From NCBI GenBank assembly GCA_963696525.1, contig CAVOKO010000005.1, positions 65,814-129,813 on the forward strand: a DNA stretch of 64,000 nucleotides. Direction: 5' to 3'. Made by a program: the position numbers and the translations under genes. The DNA comes from CAWBRT01 sp963696525. GTDB taxonomy: Bacteria; Acidobacteriota; Terriglobia; Terriglobales; Acidobacteriaceae. The notes below the pieces were generated by a model. The model ran no database searches and was not told the DNA's origin. It was given only the letters and a program-made list of their open reading frames with translations. Position 1 is the first letter of the stretch. Each line of letters begins with the position of its first letter. Below are positions 9,945-18,241 of the stretch, piece after piece.

Positions 9945-11774
9945 CTACGCCTGCTCCTGCGACTTGCGGAAGTGCTCGAGGATGGCTTCAGCCTGACGCC
10001 GGCTGACGACCGCACTCAGGGCGGCCGCGTCGGCCTGCTGGATGGCCCGAACCGAGCCGAAGTGTTGCAGCAGGCGGCGGGTAGTCTGCTCGCCGATGCC
10101 CGCAATCTCGCGCAACTCGGTCGCGCGGTCGCGTATTTGCCTGCGCTTACGATGATAGGTCACGGCGAAGCGGTGCGCCTCATCGCGGATCTGCTGGACG
10201 AGGTGCAGCACCGGTGAATGGCGGTCGAGCACGACGGGCTCGCTCTCCTGGCCGTAGACGTAAATAATCTCCTCGCGCTTGGCGATCGAAGCCAAGGGCT
10301 GCGCGATCAGGCCGAGCGACTCCAGCGCCTCGGCCGCCGCATGCAACTGCCCAAGGCCACCGTCGACGAGGATGAGTGAAGGCATCGGCTTCTCTTCCTC
10401 GCACAGCCGTTTGTAACGCCGCGTCACGACTTCGCGCATGGCGGCAAAATCGTCAACCCCATCGACGCTGCGGATGATGAATTTGCGATATTCCGAGTTG
10501 CGCATCTTGCCGTCTTGCCAGACGACCATCGAACCTACGGTCTCCGCGCCCTGTATATGCGAGATATCGAAGCACTCGATGCGCTCGGGCAACTCGGCGA
10601 GATTCAACACGTCCTGCAAGACGCTCTTGAGTACGTCGGTGAGCGGCTTGAGTACGCGGAAGCGCTGGTCATAAGACTGGCGCGCGTTGTTTCCCACCAG
10701 GTCGATCAGCGAACGTTTCTCGCCGCGCTGCGGCACTTCGATGTGGATGCGCGCCTCGCTTTTCGCCGAAAGCAGCTCGGCCAGAACCTGCCGATCCTCA
10801 AAGTCGACGGGAATGTAAATGAAGCGCGGCACATACTGCTGGTCGACGTAGAGTTGCTTCAGCAGCGTGCTGAAGAACTCCCCGGTGTCGAAACCTGTTG
10901 CCGCTTCCAATTCACCGAGATCTTCCCAGAAAAACTCGCGACGGTCGAGCGCCTTCCCTCCCCGCATGTGGAAGAGGTTGACGGCAAGCATGTGGTTTTC
11001 GAAGTGGAAGTTGAGCACGTCGGCGTCGTCGCCCTCGGCGGCGGCCATGCGCTGCTTCTCCTGCAGTTGCTCGACGGTGGTGATGAGGTCTCGATACTTG
11101 GCGGCAAGTTCGAACCGCTCTTGCCCGGCGGCGCCTTCCATGCGCTCCCGCAGCGACCGTGACAGGTCGGACTGACGGCCTTCCAAGAACATGCGCACGT
11201 CGCTGACGGCTTCGGCGTATGCCTCCGGCGTGGTAAGCCCAGCGACGCACGGCCCCAGGCATCGCTTAATGTAAAACTGCAGGCACGGACGCGCGTGGTC
11301 GCGGGTGAGATCGACCTTGCAGGACGGAACCAGGAAGTGCCGGTGGATGAGGTCCACAATGCGGTAAGCAAGATTCGCGGGAAAATAGGGACCGTAATAG
11401 ACCGAACCATCGCGCCTCAGCCGGCGGGTCACGTAGACCCGAGGGAAGCGCTCGCCTGCCGTCAGCTTCACATAGGGATAGCTCTTGTCGTCGCGCAGCA
11501 GAATGTTATAGCGCGGCTTCTTCTGCTTGATGAGGTTGTTTTCGAGCGCCAGCGCCTCGCCCTCGTTGGCAACGACGATGTACTCGATATCCACGGCCTC
11601 GCGCAGCAGACTGCCGGTTTTCGCGTCATCGACCGCGCCGTCGAGAAAGTAGGAGCGCACCCTGGCCCGCAGGTTCTTAGCCTTGCCGACATAGATAACC
11701 TGGCCTTCGGCGTTCTTGTAGAGATAGACGCCGGGGTCGGTGGGCAACGTGCGAATTTTCTGGTTCAGGTCCAC
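9945..11774 (-). CDS. uvrC: Excinuclease ABC subunit C (UvrC)
   Basis: The 609-residue nuclease makes the dual incisions in nucleotide excision repair with UvrA and UvrB. In order it has the GIY-YIG domain (GVYLYK...VIYVGKAK, residues 15-33), a Cys cluster (CLQFYIKRCLGPC), the UvrB-binding UVR helix (about residues 208-240), the RNase H-like domain (ECFDISHIQGAETVGSMV, ILVDGGLGQL) and C-terminal helix-hairpin-helix motifs (IAGIGEQTTRRLL). It starts with GTG at 11774. An IS5-family element ends 11 bp upstream of that GTG and no strong ribosome site is visible, so expression may be altered, but the coding sequence is intact. Confidence 0.97.
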   Translation of the reverse strand: MDLNQKIRTLPTDPGVYLYKNAEGQVIYVGKAKNLRARVRSYFLDGAVDDAKTGSLLREAVDIEYIVVANEGEALALENNLIKQKKPRYNILLRDDKSYPYVKLTAGERFPRVYVTRRLRRDGSVYYGPYFPANLAYRIVDLIHRHFLVPSCKVDLTRDHARPCLQFYIKRCLGPCVAGLTTPEAYAEAVSDVRMFLEGRQSDLSRSLRERMEGAAGQERFELAAKYRDLITTVEQLQEKQRMAAAEGDDADVLNFHFENHMLAVNLFHMRGGKALDRREFFWEDLGELEAATGFDTGEFFSTLLKQLYVDQQYVPRFIYIPVDFEDRQVLAELLSAKSEARIHIEVPQRGEKRSLIDLVGNNARQSYDQRFRVLKPLTDVLKSVLQDVLNLAELPERIECFDISHIQGAETVGSMVVWQDGKMRNSEYRKFIIRSVDGVDDFAAMREVVTRRYKRLCEEEKPMPSLILVDGGLGQLHAAAEALESLGLIAQPLASIAKREEIIYVYGQESEPVVLDRHSPVLHLVQQIRDEAHRFAVTYHRKRRQIRDRATELREIAGIGEQTTRRLLQHFGSVRAIQQADAAALSAVVSRRQAEAILEHFRKSQEQA

Positions 11775-11785
11775 TTTGAGCCTAG

Positions 11786-12636
11786 AAGCAGTCTCATAAA
11801 TGCCTCAACAAGATCAACACGCAGCCGAGCTGAACCATGCCGAGGAAGTTGGCGGCGTGACGCTCCCAACGGCTGGTCAGCCGGCGAAAGTTCTTGAGCC
11901 AGGCGAACAGTCGCTCGATCTTCCAGCGTCGCAGGTAGCGGCGAAGTGGCCGCCCGTCTTGTGTTCGCCTTCGCTTGCGCCGGTTGGGCGCGATCAGTTC
12001 GACGCCTTGCTGTTGCTGCAGCCGCTCATCCAATCGGTCGCTGTCGTAAGCCTTGTCGCCGATCATTCGTTCGGGCAGGGCTGCGACGTGGCGTTGGGCG
12101 AGCGTGGCTTCGACCAGGGTGGACTCATTCGGCGAAGCGCTTGTAACCCGGACGGCGATAGGAAGACCATGGCTGTCCGCGATTGCCATGATCTTGCTCC
12201 CTTTGCCGCAGCGTGTTGGACCAATGCGATCGCCCCACTTTTTGCCCCCGCGAAGGAGGCATCGATGAACGTCTCCTCCAACCCGAGTTGCCCACGGGCC
12301 AGCAGGTCTTCGCATAACGCCCACAAAACGCCGTCCAGCACGCCGGCTTGTTGCCATTGCTGGAAGCGCCGATGGCACGTCTGGTACGACCCGTACCGTG
12401 GCGGAAGATCTTGCCAGGGCGCGCCCGTTCGCAGAATCCACAGCACGCCGTTCAGTGTTCTGCGCGCATCGCTCCAGGGACGGCCGCGTCCATCGAGCCG
12501 CCGTTTCTGGTTCCACTCCACCAGGGGCTTAAGATGTTCCCACTGCGTATCCGTGAGATCAGCCATGCACCTGATTTGCTTCAATTCCGCTCGCAAAGCA
12601 AGCATTTACTCGCGAGCATCATTTATGAGATAGGTT
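11786..12636 (-). mobile_element. IS5-family insertion sequence, 851 bp
   Basis: The ends share an imperfect terminal inverted repeat: AAGCAGTCTCATAAATG on the left against AACCTATCTCATAAATG read inward from the right. CTAG lies directly outside both ends (11782-11785 and 12637-12640), matching the YTAR/CTAG target preference of IS5-type elements. The element carries one transposase encoded in two frames. Its right-hand CTAG is also the left target site of the adjoining MITE. It sits 11 bp upstream of the uvrC start codon. Confidence 0.85.
11794..12566 (-). CDS. IS5-family DDE transposase, two frames joined by -1 frameshift
   Basis: The first frame (12566 downwards) begins MADLTDTQWEHLKPL and holds the first catalytic Asp in TFIDASFAG. 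The second frame holds the second Asp in IGDKAYDSD and the Glu in RRWKIERLFAWLKNF. The frames join by a -1 shift at the A5 tract (12239-12243 on the + strand), where GGG-GCA-AAA-AGT is re-read as GGC-AAA-AAG-TGG. Two-frame transposases with slippage on A-runs are known in the IS427 group of IS5, so this may be an active programmed fusion rather than decay. The ATG at 12605 gives 13 extra residues that are not family-like. Confidence 0.85.
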
Positions 12637-12640
12637 CTAG

Positions 12641-12902
12641 GGTCTGTTAACACTTATAGGACGAGCAACGTTGCCTGCGAAAATCGCCGCAGACGAGGCG
12701 GAGTCCGAGGGACATGGCCAGCCCATGTTCGAGGATGACAACGAAGTCTGAGGCGATTTTCGCCGCAATCCTTCGGGACGGGGCGGATTTTCCGATCGCG
12801 GTGTCGCTCGTCGCTAAAATACCCCGATATTTGCCACTCCTCGCTCCTTGCGCTCGAAAAAATCCGCTCCCGTCGCTGCCGCCCTATAAGTGTTAAAAGA
12901 CC
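12641..12902. mobile_element. 262-bp MITE with 20-bp terminal inverted repeats
   Basis: The two 20-bp ends (12641-12660 and 12883-12902, beginning GGTCTGTTAACACTT and ending AAGTGTTAAAAGACC) are inverted copies with one mismatch. CTAG flanks both sides (12637-12640, 12903-12906) as a target duplication. No coding capacity is evident. The interior has further inverted pairs, for example GCGAAAATCGCC near 12677 and its complement near 12754. The ends differ from those of the adjoining IS, so that transposase probably does not mobilise it; a different IS5-like parent is expected elsewhere. Confidence 0.8.
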
Positions 12903-12906
12903 CTAG

Positions 12907-13198
12907 GGCAGCACGAGTTCTAATTGTAAAGGCCACGGCAAGCTAAATCGACCCCCGCACGGACACTCGCGCGCAACGCGCCAGGGCGTCCGCTCACCAC
13001 TCGGCCTGCTCTAATTGACGAAGTTGGCGGAGTGAGCTGTTTTCAGCATTGCTGCTTTTGCCCGCTCGCGACTCGCTGGTAATGGATCGGGGTCGCCGGC
13101 GAGCCCCGCTTGTCGGGGTAATTGGGCTAACGTGGGGTAGTTCCTTTGACGGCCGATGCGTAGGTGGTGAGCAGCCCGCTAAGCGCCAAATTCCGGGC
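12907..13198. promoter_or_regulatory. Gene-free stretch with candidate ancestral uvrC promoter
   Basis: No gene is supported here. On the minus strand a -10-like TACAAT lies at 12923-12928, a short distance upstream of the MITE's outer CTAG. If the IS and MITE are removed, it would stand about 30 nt upstream of the uvrC GTG, so it may be the original uvrC promoter, now separated by about 1.1 kb. The -35 match is poor. A degenerate copy of the CCCC-GGC palindrome lies at 13092-13119. Confidence 0.3.
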
Positions 13199-13825
13199 TC
13201 ACCGAAGGAACGGGTTGGTTTCGCGTTCTTCGCCGATGGTGGTCAGCGAACCGTGCCCCGGTACGACGACAGTTTCATCAGGCAGCGCCAGCACACTCTC
13301 GTGCAGCGAGTGAATGATTTTGTCGTAAGATCCGCCAGGCAGATCGGTGCGGCCAATGCTTCCGGCGAACAAGGTGTCTCCCGCGACCAATCGTTTTTCA
13401 GGTTCAAAGTAGAGGCAGATAGAGCCTTCGGTGTGTCCCGGGGTGTGCAGAACTTGGCCTTCGACCGCTCCGGCCTTGACCGCGTCGCCGCTGGTTATGC
13501 TCTGGTCTATGGCCACTTTGCCGGGCGGGCGCATCCCCAACCACGCCGCCTGCGTGTCCAGCATGCGCAGCAGGTCGGAGTCGTTCTGGTTCAGCAGAAT
13601 GGGCGCGCCGGTGAGTTGCTTGAGCTTCATGGCGCCGCCGACGTGGTCAAGGTGAGCGTGCGTAACCACGATCTGTTTCACCTTGAGCCGGTGGCGGGCG
13701 ACGATCTCCGTTATCGCATCGATGTCGTCACCCGGATCGATAACCATGGCTTCGCGGCTGTTCTCGTCGCCTACAATGGAGCAATTGCACTGCAAAGGGC
13801 CAACCGGCAGAATTTCGTGGATCAT
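13199..13825 (-). CDS. MBL-fold metallo-hydrolase (glyoxalase II-like)
   Basis: A 208-residue metallo-beta-lactamase-fold enzyme. The di-metal site is complete: HAHLDH (H56, H58, D60, H61), the His of HTPGHTEGS, the Asp of AGDTLF and a C-terminal His in VVPGHGS. This short form without the C-terminal glyoxalase II helical domain is common among bacterial hydroxyacylglutathione hydrolase-like proteins of uncertain thioester substrate. Its ATG overlaps the stop of the upstream aminotransferase by 4 bp, so the two are translationally coupled. Confidence 0.9.
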   Translation of the reverse strand: MIHEILPVGPLQCNCSIVGDENSREAMVIDPGDDIDAITEIVARHRLKVKQIVVTHAHLDHVGGAMKLKQLTGAPILLNQNDSDLLRMLDTQAAWLGMRPPGKVAIDQSITSGDAVKAGAVEGQVLHTPGHTEGSICLYFEPEKRLVAGDTLFAGSIGRTDLPGGSYDKIIHSLHESVLALPDETVVVPGHGSLTTIGEERETNPFLR

Positions 13826-15006
13826 GTATTTATCATACCGGACATTATCCCTGACAAGGCAAGCAGACGCCGCAAGCCCTCGGCGAAAGCAGTCTCCGGG
13901 GTAATCAGACTGAGCACCAGAAAGCAGCCCCGGGGAAAGTTGAAGAAGTGTCCGGGATGCACCAGCACGTTGCTCTGGCGAAGCAAGGCGAGCGCGAATT
14001 CCTCGTCGCTACACACGGCGGGAAGCCGCAGCACGGCGTACCAGCCGCCTTCGACGCGCAGGCGATGACTAAGCTGTTGCCGTGAAAGTTGCGCGTCCAA
14101 TTCGGCGAGATTGTGGCGAATTCGCCTGCCGAGTTGCCGCTGAACGGAGTGCCGGACCTCCAGCAGCGCCGCCGTCGCGAGTTGCACGGGCGCATTGGGA
14201 GATAGATAGGTGTCGGCTATGACTTCCAGTCTGTTCATGGCATCGGCGGCCAAATCAGCGGGGCCGCTCAAAGCGATCCAGGCCATCTTCATCTGCGGCA
14301 GACCGCTGATTTTCGACAGGCCGCTCAAAGTAAAGCTCAAGGCGCCGTGGTTGCCGACGAAGCTGAGCCGCTCATCGGATTCAACAGCGTAGTCCAGAAA
14401 AACCTCGTCCGCAATCAGCGCCAGTTGATGCTCGCGGCAGAGGACGTTGAGCCGTTCGAGTTCCCACCGCTTGACATACGAGCCAGTTGGATTGTTGGGC
14501 TGCACCACCAGCACCGCCCGTGAACGCGCGCTGATGCCGCGGCGTAACGACTCGAATTCGATCTGCCAGCCCTGGTCGTAAACCAGTTCGAACGGAACCA
14601 GGCGAACGTCCTGAATATCGGCCAGAAATTCGAATAGCGGATAACTCGGGCTCGGAACCAGCACTTCGTCGCCAGGATCGCAGAGCAGTCGAAAACAATA
14701 AGAGTAAGCTTCGCTGGTGCTGACGGTCAGAATCAGGCGATCGGGATCGATACCTATTCTCTGCTGCGCGTAGTAGTTAGCTACGGCGTGGCGCGCCGCG
14801 AGCAAGCCTTTTGCGGCGGGCTCATAGGACAAGGCGCGCTCGTCGGCCAAGGCGCATGCGATCTGCCGCGCGGGATACTCCAGGCCAACGCAAGTCGGAT
14901 TCGATGCCGTCAAGTCCAACAGCTCTTGACCGCTTCTGCCGTGCTCCTCAAGCGCAAGGGTGAGCGCATTCGGCGCCAGGTTCCAGTTGGTGCGTCGGGC
15001 AAACAT
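13822..15006 (-). CDS. Fold-type I PLP aminotransferase (class I/II)
   Basis: The 394-residue enzyme has the PLP lysine K232 in SGLSKISGLPQMK, with the family's NNPTG (N172) and IADEVF (D200) motifs and an aromatic SYP loop. The start codon has GGAG 6 nt upstream. It most resembles the alanine/aspartate-type branch of class I aminotransferases, but the amino donor cannot be assigned. It overlaps the MBL hydrolase by ATGA, so both belong to one operon. Confidence 0.9.
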   Translation of the reverse strand: MFARRTNWNLAPNALTLALEEHGRSGQELLDLTASNPTCVGLEYPARQIACALADERALSYEPAAKGLLAARHAVANYYAQQRIGIDPDRLILTVSTSEAYSYCFRLLCDPGDEVLVPSPSYPLFEFLADIQDVRLVPFELVYDQGWQIEFESLRRGISARSRAVLVVQPNNPTGSYVKRWELERLNVLCREHQLALIADEVFLDYAVESDERLSFVGNHGALSFTLSGLSKISGLPQMKMAWIALSGPADLAADAMNRLEVIADTYLSPNAPVQLATAALLEVRHSVQRQLGRRIRHNLAELDAQLSRQQLSHRLRVEGGWYAVLRLPAVCSDEEFALALLRQSNVLVHPGHFFNFPRGCFLVLSLITPETAFAEGLRRLLALSGIMSGMINT

Positions 15007-15235
15007 TCGGACTCCAATTTATCACTCCCCGGCGATGGCTTCGGCGCGCCGTTTGCCAGTTTCGGCCGCCGCCGAGGGTGTTACCAACGCGATGCCCCTT
15101 CGTCACCCTGCGAAAAACACGCGACTTGCATGAAAATAGGGCTAAAATACAAACAACTTACCTGTGAGCTGCAGCCGGCACGGCCCGTTAGCGGGATGGG
15201 TGCGCGGCACGCAGGAGCTTACGCTTGGTGAAGCA

Positions 15236-15802
15236 ATGAATGTTCTTATGCGATCCGCGATCGTACTGGTCCTCAGCCTGAGCGCATGCACTTTGCTTGC
15301 GCAGAGCCTCGGCGAGGTGGCCCGCGAAAACCGCGTTACTCCACATCCGCGTGCCACGAGAGTAGTGACGAACGATGATATTCCTTCGGTCGACACCATG
15401 AGCGCATCCGCAAAAACAAATGCGGCGGAAGGGACTCCAGGCAGTGAGCGGGCAGCCGCCAAAACGTCTGGGTCGGGATCGGCCACCAGAGAACTGGCAA
15501 AAACAGATGCGGAGCAAAAGAAACAGGAAGAGGAGTGGAACAAAAAATTTTCGGAGCAGCGGGAAAAAATCTCGCTCTTGGAACGGGAATTCAAAGTGAC
15601 GCAGCAAGAGAATCAGCAAAAACAGATCGCGCACATGGCTGACGCGAACGGGCGACTCAATAATCAGCAGCAATATGCCGAAGCGGAGAAGCTCGACCGA
15701 GAAGATTTAGCCCAAAAGCAGGAGAAACTGAACACGGAACGCGAGAAGCTTGACAGCATGCAGGAAGAAGCCCGGCGCGCTGGCGTCAAGCTCCCCGACT
15801 GA
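15236..15802 (+). CDS. Exported coiled-coil protein, unknown function
   Basis: The 188-residue protein begins with a signal peptide (MNVLMRSAIVLVLSLSACTLLAQ) with a possible cleavage after Ala-Gln. A low-complexity Ala/Ser/Thr linker follows, then a charged Gln/Glu/Lys-rich coiled coil over the last 90 residues (KKQEEEWNKKFSEQ onwards). I start it at 15236 because the signal peptide begins there; the open frame extends to 15164. It converges on a TPR protein and may be periplasmic. No family recognised. Confidence 0.65.
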   Translation: MNVLMRSAIVLVLSLSACTLLAQSLGEVARENRVTPHPRATRVVTNDDIPSVDTMSASAKTNAAEGTPGSERAAAKTSGSGSATRELAKTDAEQKKQEEEWNKKFSEQREKISLLEREFKVTQQENQQKQIAHMADANGRLNNQQQYAEAEKLDREDLAQKQEKLNTEREKLDSMQEEARRAGVKLPD

Positions 15803-15835
15803 CTCTCTGTTTTTTTCCCGATCTCATCGAATCAA

Positions 15836-15860
15836 AAGGCTCGCTGATGAAGCGGGCCTT
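15836..15860 (-). terminator. Intrinsic terminator of the minus-strand TPR gene pair
   Basis: Read on the minus strand: AAGGCCCGCT, loop TCATC, AGCGAGCCTT, followed by TTGATT. The stem is 10 bp with one mismatch. It lies 22 bp beyond the stop of the TPR gene at 15882. Confidence 0.6.
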
Positions 15861-15881
15861 ACTGTTTGGTGGCGCCGAGCC

Positions 15882-16490
15882 TCAGTCTTTAGAGGGCCCG
15901 GGCTCTGGTGCGGAGGCGGCCGCCGGTGGCTGCCGGCCCGCTTCAGGCAAGGGAGCAGGCAGCTTGGAAAGCGCTTTGCGCGCCTCTTTGGCGTGCGGAC
16001 CCTCCGGCAGAAGCTTCAGGTATGCCTCGTACTTGGCTCGAGCCTCCTGCAAGCGTCCGAGCTTTTCTAAGCTCTCGGCCGATTTGAAAGTCGCTTCGGC
16101 ATCGCCAGGTTTCCATTGCAGAGCTTCCTGGTAGCGGTTGAGAGCGGCTCTGTAGTTATCCCTCTTAAAGTAAAAGTCGCCGACTTCAACAGCCTTCTGC
16201 GCCTTGTGAGGGTTGTAAGGTCGCAACTCCAGTACTTCGTCCGCAACCCCGCTGCTGGGGTGCTCTTTGGCGTCGCCAATGGGAGGGCCGAGGTCTATCT
16301 TAGTGTCTTTGCTGGAACTCTCACCGGGGGCATCGAGTGAACCCGGAGGGGCATTGTTAGTCGTCGGAAGCTTGGTGGTCTTCTGCTGTTTGCCGGGTAA
16401 CTGCGCGGGGAAATCCCCGGGGGGATATTGTTGCGCCGCCGCCCAACCAGCCAGCAAAAACCAGACCACGCCAACTATCACCTGCTTCAT
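15882..16490 (-). CDS. Exported TPR-repeat protein
   Basis: A 202-residue protein with signal peptide MKQVIVGVVWFLLAGWAAAQ, a disordered Pro/Lys/Ser segment, then two to three tetratricopeptide repeats (GDFYFKRDNYRAALNRYQEAL; AEATFKSAESLEKLGRLQEA) and a Pro/Ala-rich tail. TPRs mediate protein contacts, so a periplasmic scaffold role is likely. It starts 14 bp after the stop of the hypothetical gene at 16505, so they form a pair. Confidence 0.75.
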   Translation of the reverse strand: MKQVIVGVVWFLLAGWAAAQQYPPGDFPAQLPGKQQKTTKLPTTNNAPPGSLDAPGESSSKDTKIDLGPPIGDAKEHPSSGVADEVLELRPYNPHKAQKAVEVGDFYFKRDNYRAALNRYQEALQWKPGDAEATFKSAESLEKLGRLQEARAKYEAYLKLLPEGPHAKEARKALSKLPAPLPEAGRQPPAAASAPEPGPSKD

Positions 16491-16504
16491 GGACTTATTG
16501 TAAG

Positions 16505-17059
16505 TCAGCGGCTTTCCCGCTGGCGAAGACGGAATCGCCGAACGCTTCTTCGTTCTTCGCCTACCAGTTCCACCTGGAGTTCAGCGTTCTCCGGCAGTGC
16601 GCCAGCGATCCTAAGCCCGGCCATGCCTGCGGGATCGGTTACGGGCTCGGAAATCAGCTTGGGAGGGAGTACGCTGCCTGATTCAATGAGGAAGCATCTG
16701 AGCCGCGCATCGCGCATGGGAACTCCGGCACGGGTTAGCTGGAAGCCAAGGACAAGTTCCGCGGCTTCGCGCCTGGCGCCCGTGCAGCGCAAGCTGACAT
16801 TCAGGTCGGGGGGCTCGGTCGGCGACAATTCCAACTGTCCAGCGCGTATCGACTCGACCACGGAGCGGTGCTGCACGCGCAAAGACTCCTGCACGGCTTG
16901 CGGGTCTCCGTCGTGCTCCGAGGGGGTCGAACGCTTGTTGATGCAGCGTCCTTTGACGAACACCTGCGTCTGAAGCAGCCGCTCGCAATCCCGGGCTTCG
17001 CTTTGGATGTGATAAACCGTGTCGCCTAGGCGGATCTCGGTGTTATAGCCAAAGATCAC
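16505..17059 (-). CDS. Hypothetical protein with CarR-like beta domain, unknown function
   Basis: A 184-residue protein without signal peptide. The N-terminal 50 residues (MIFGYNTEIRLGDTVYHIQS, TQVFVKGRCINKRS) resemble a small beta-strand module. The C-terminal half is a predicted beta-sandwich (FQLTRAGVPMRDARLRCF, PAGMAGLRI, LQVELVGEE). I do not recognise a family. It is the promoter-proximal gene of the pair with the TPR protein and is divergent from nuoA of cluster 1. Confidence 0.6.
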   Translation of the reverse strand: MIFGYNTEIRLGDTVYHIQSEARDCERLLQTQVFVKGRCINKRSTPSEHDGDPQAVQESLRVQHRSVVESIRAGQLELSPTEPPDLNVSLRCTGARREAAELVLGFQLTRAGVPMRDARLRCFLIESGSVLPPKLISEPVTDPAGMAGLRIAGALPENAELQVELVGEERRSVRRFRLRQRESR

Positions 17060-17236
17060 AAAAGTCTCCTGGCGGCAAATACCATTGGGGAGGTACGCAA
17101 TGATTGTCGAACAGTTCCCGCGTCCTGCAAAGCAGATTCTTGCCGCTGCCGCAAGAAAAGTGTTGCCTCTGTGGATAACTGAGCCGCATGCCGGGCACTG
17201 GCCTGCTGAAAGAATTCCTCGCGGGCTGCTGGCATT

Positions 17237-17302
17237 GCGTTCCTGACGGCTGCGTTCTTGACGGCGTGTTCTTGACTACTGGGACGCCTGAAATCTACAC
17301 TC
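17237..17302 (+). promoter_or_regulatory. Candidate nuo cluster 1 promoter with tandem TTC-TGAC repeats
   Basis: Three head-to-tail copies of a 14-nt unit (GCGTTCCTGACGGC, GCGTTCTTGACGGC, GTGTTCTTGACTAC) run from 17237 to 17279. The last supplies a -35-like TTGACT (17272-17277), and TACACT follows 18 bp later (17296-17301). nuoA starts 44 bp further on. The rest of the 17060-17345 gap shows no gene. Confidence 0.45.
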
Positions 17303-17345
17303 AAGTGTTCGCCTTATGTTGCCCCTGTCCCCGGCGAGCTGTCCT

Positions 17346-17738
17346 ATGCCAGATAATTATTTTGTGCGCTACATCCCGCTGCTGCTTCACGTGCTGGTTG
17401 CCGGCGGGATCGCCTGCGCCATCGTTGTGCTGTCGACCCTGGTGGGACAGCACAAGCGCAACCGGGTCAAGATGTCTCCCTATGAGTGCGGAATGCAGCC
17501 CATCGGGGATATCAGGCAGCGCTTCTCCGTGAAGTTCTATTTGGTCGCGATGCTGTTCATCCTGTTCGATGTTGAGGCGGTTTTTCTGTACCCCTGGGCT
17601 ATTCTTCTCAAGGAGCTGAAGATGTTCGGCTTCTGGGAGATGGTGGTGTACATTGCGATCGTGTTGGTCGGTTTATTTTACATCTGGAAAAAGGGCGCAC
17701 TTGACTGGAATAAGCCAACCAGGAATGAGGTCCTGTAA
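17346..17738 (+). CDS. nuoA: NADH-quinone oxidoreductase subunit A (cluster 1)
   Basis: A 130-residue membrane subunit with three hydrophobic helices. The family signature MSPYECGMQP and RFSVKFYLVAMLFILFDVEA are present, including the acidic residues of the second helix. It lies at the junction of the membrane and peripheral arms of complex I. It starts the first nuo operon and is followed after 5 bp by nuoC; the nuoB that normally lies between them is missing. The ATG at 17346 is preferred over one 30 bp upstream because it matches the family N-terminus. Confidence 0.95.
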   Translation: MPDNYFVRYIPLLLHVLVAGGIACAIVVLSTLVGQHKRNRVKMSPYECGMQPIGDIRQRFSVKFYLVAMLFILFDVEAVFLYPWAILLKELKMFGFWEMVVYIAIVLVGLFYIWKKGALDWNKPTRNEVL

Positions 17739-17743
17739 CCCCG

Positions 17744-18241
17744 ATGGCACTGGCTCCTGCGATTACCGATCTTGAACAGCTAAAAGACCGTCCCGCGCTG
17801 GCCCGTTTGCTTTCGTGGAAGGCCGAGGCGGTTACGGGCGCGAAATTCGATCGCGATGAGCTGACGATCTGGGTGCGGCGCGAATCGTTGCGTGAAGTCT
17901 GTATACTGCTTCGAGACGACGCCGCAACGAGTTTTAAGTTTCTCGCCGACGTCACCTGCGTGGACTGGTATCCGGCGGAACCGCGTTTCGAGGTCGTCTA
18001 TTCCCTGCTGTCGATGGCGCGCAAGGAGCGCATCCGGATCAAGGTAAAGTTAGATTCAGCCGATCCCGGCGTGGACTCGCTCACTGAGATTTGGCCCGGT
18101 GCGAATCCCTTCGAACGCGAGGTCTTCGACCTGTTCGGAGTCCGTTTCCATGGCCATCCCTACCTCCGCCGCATCATGATGCCGGAGGAATGGGAGGGCC
18201 ATCCGCTGCGCAAGGACTATCCAGTTGAGGGATACCGTTAA
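17744..18241 (+). CDS. nuoC: NADH-quinone oxidoreductase subunit C (cluster 1)
   Basis: The 165-residue 30-kDa-type subunit of the peripheral arm. The signature ERE-VFDLFGVRFHGHPYLRRI followed by MPEEWEGHPLRKDYP is complete. It is intact and ends in TAATG, overlapping the nuoD start by one base. It is a separate protein, not fused to NuoD as in E. coli. Confidence 0.95.
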   Translation: MALAPAITDLEQLKDRPALARLLSWKAEAVTGAKFDRDELTIWVRRESLREVCILLRDDAATSFKFLADVTCVDWYPAEPRFEVVYSLLSMARKERIRIKVKLDSADPGVDSLTEIWPGANPFEREVFDLFGVRFHGHPYLRRIMMPEEWEGHPLRKDYPVEGYR

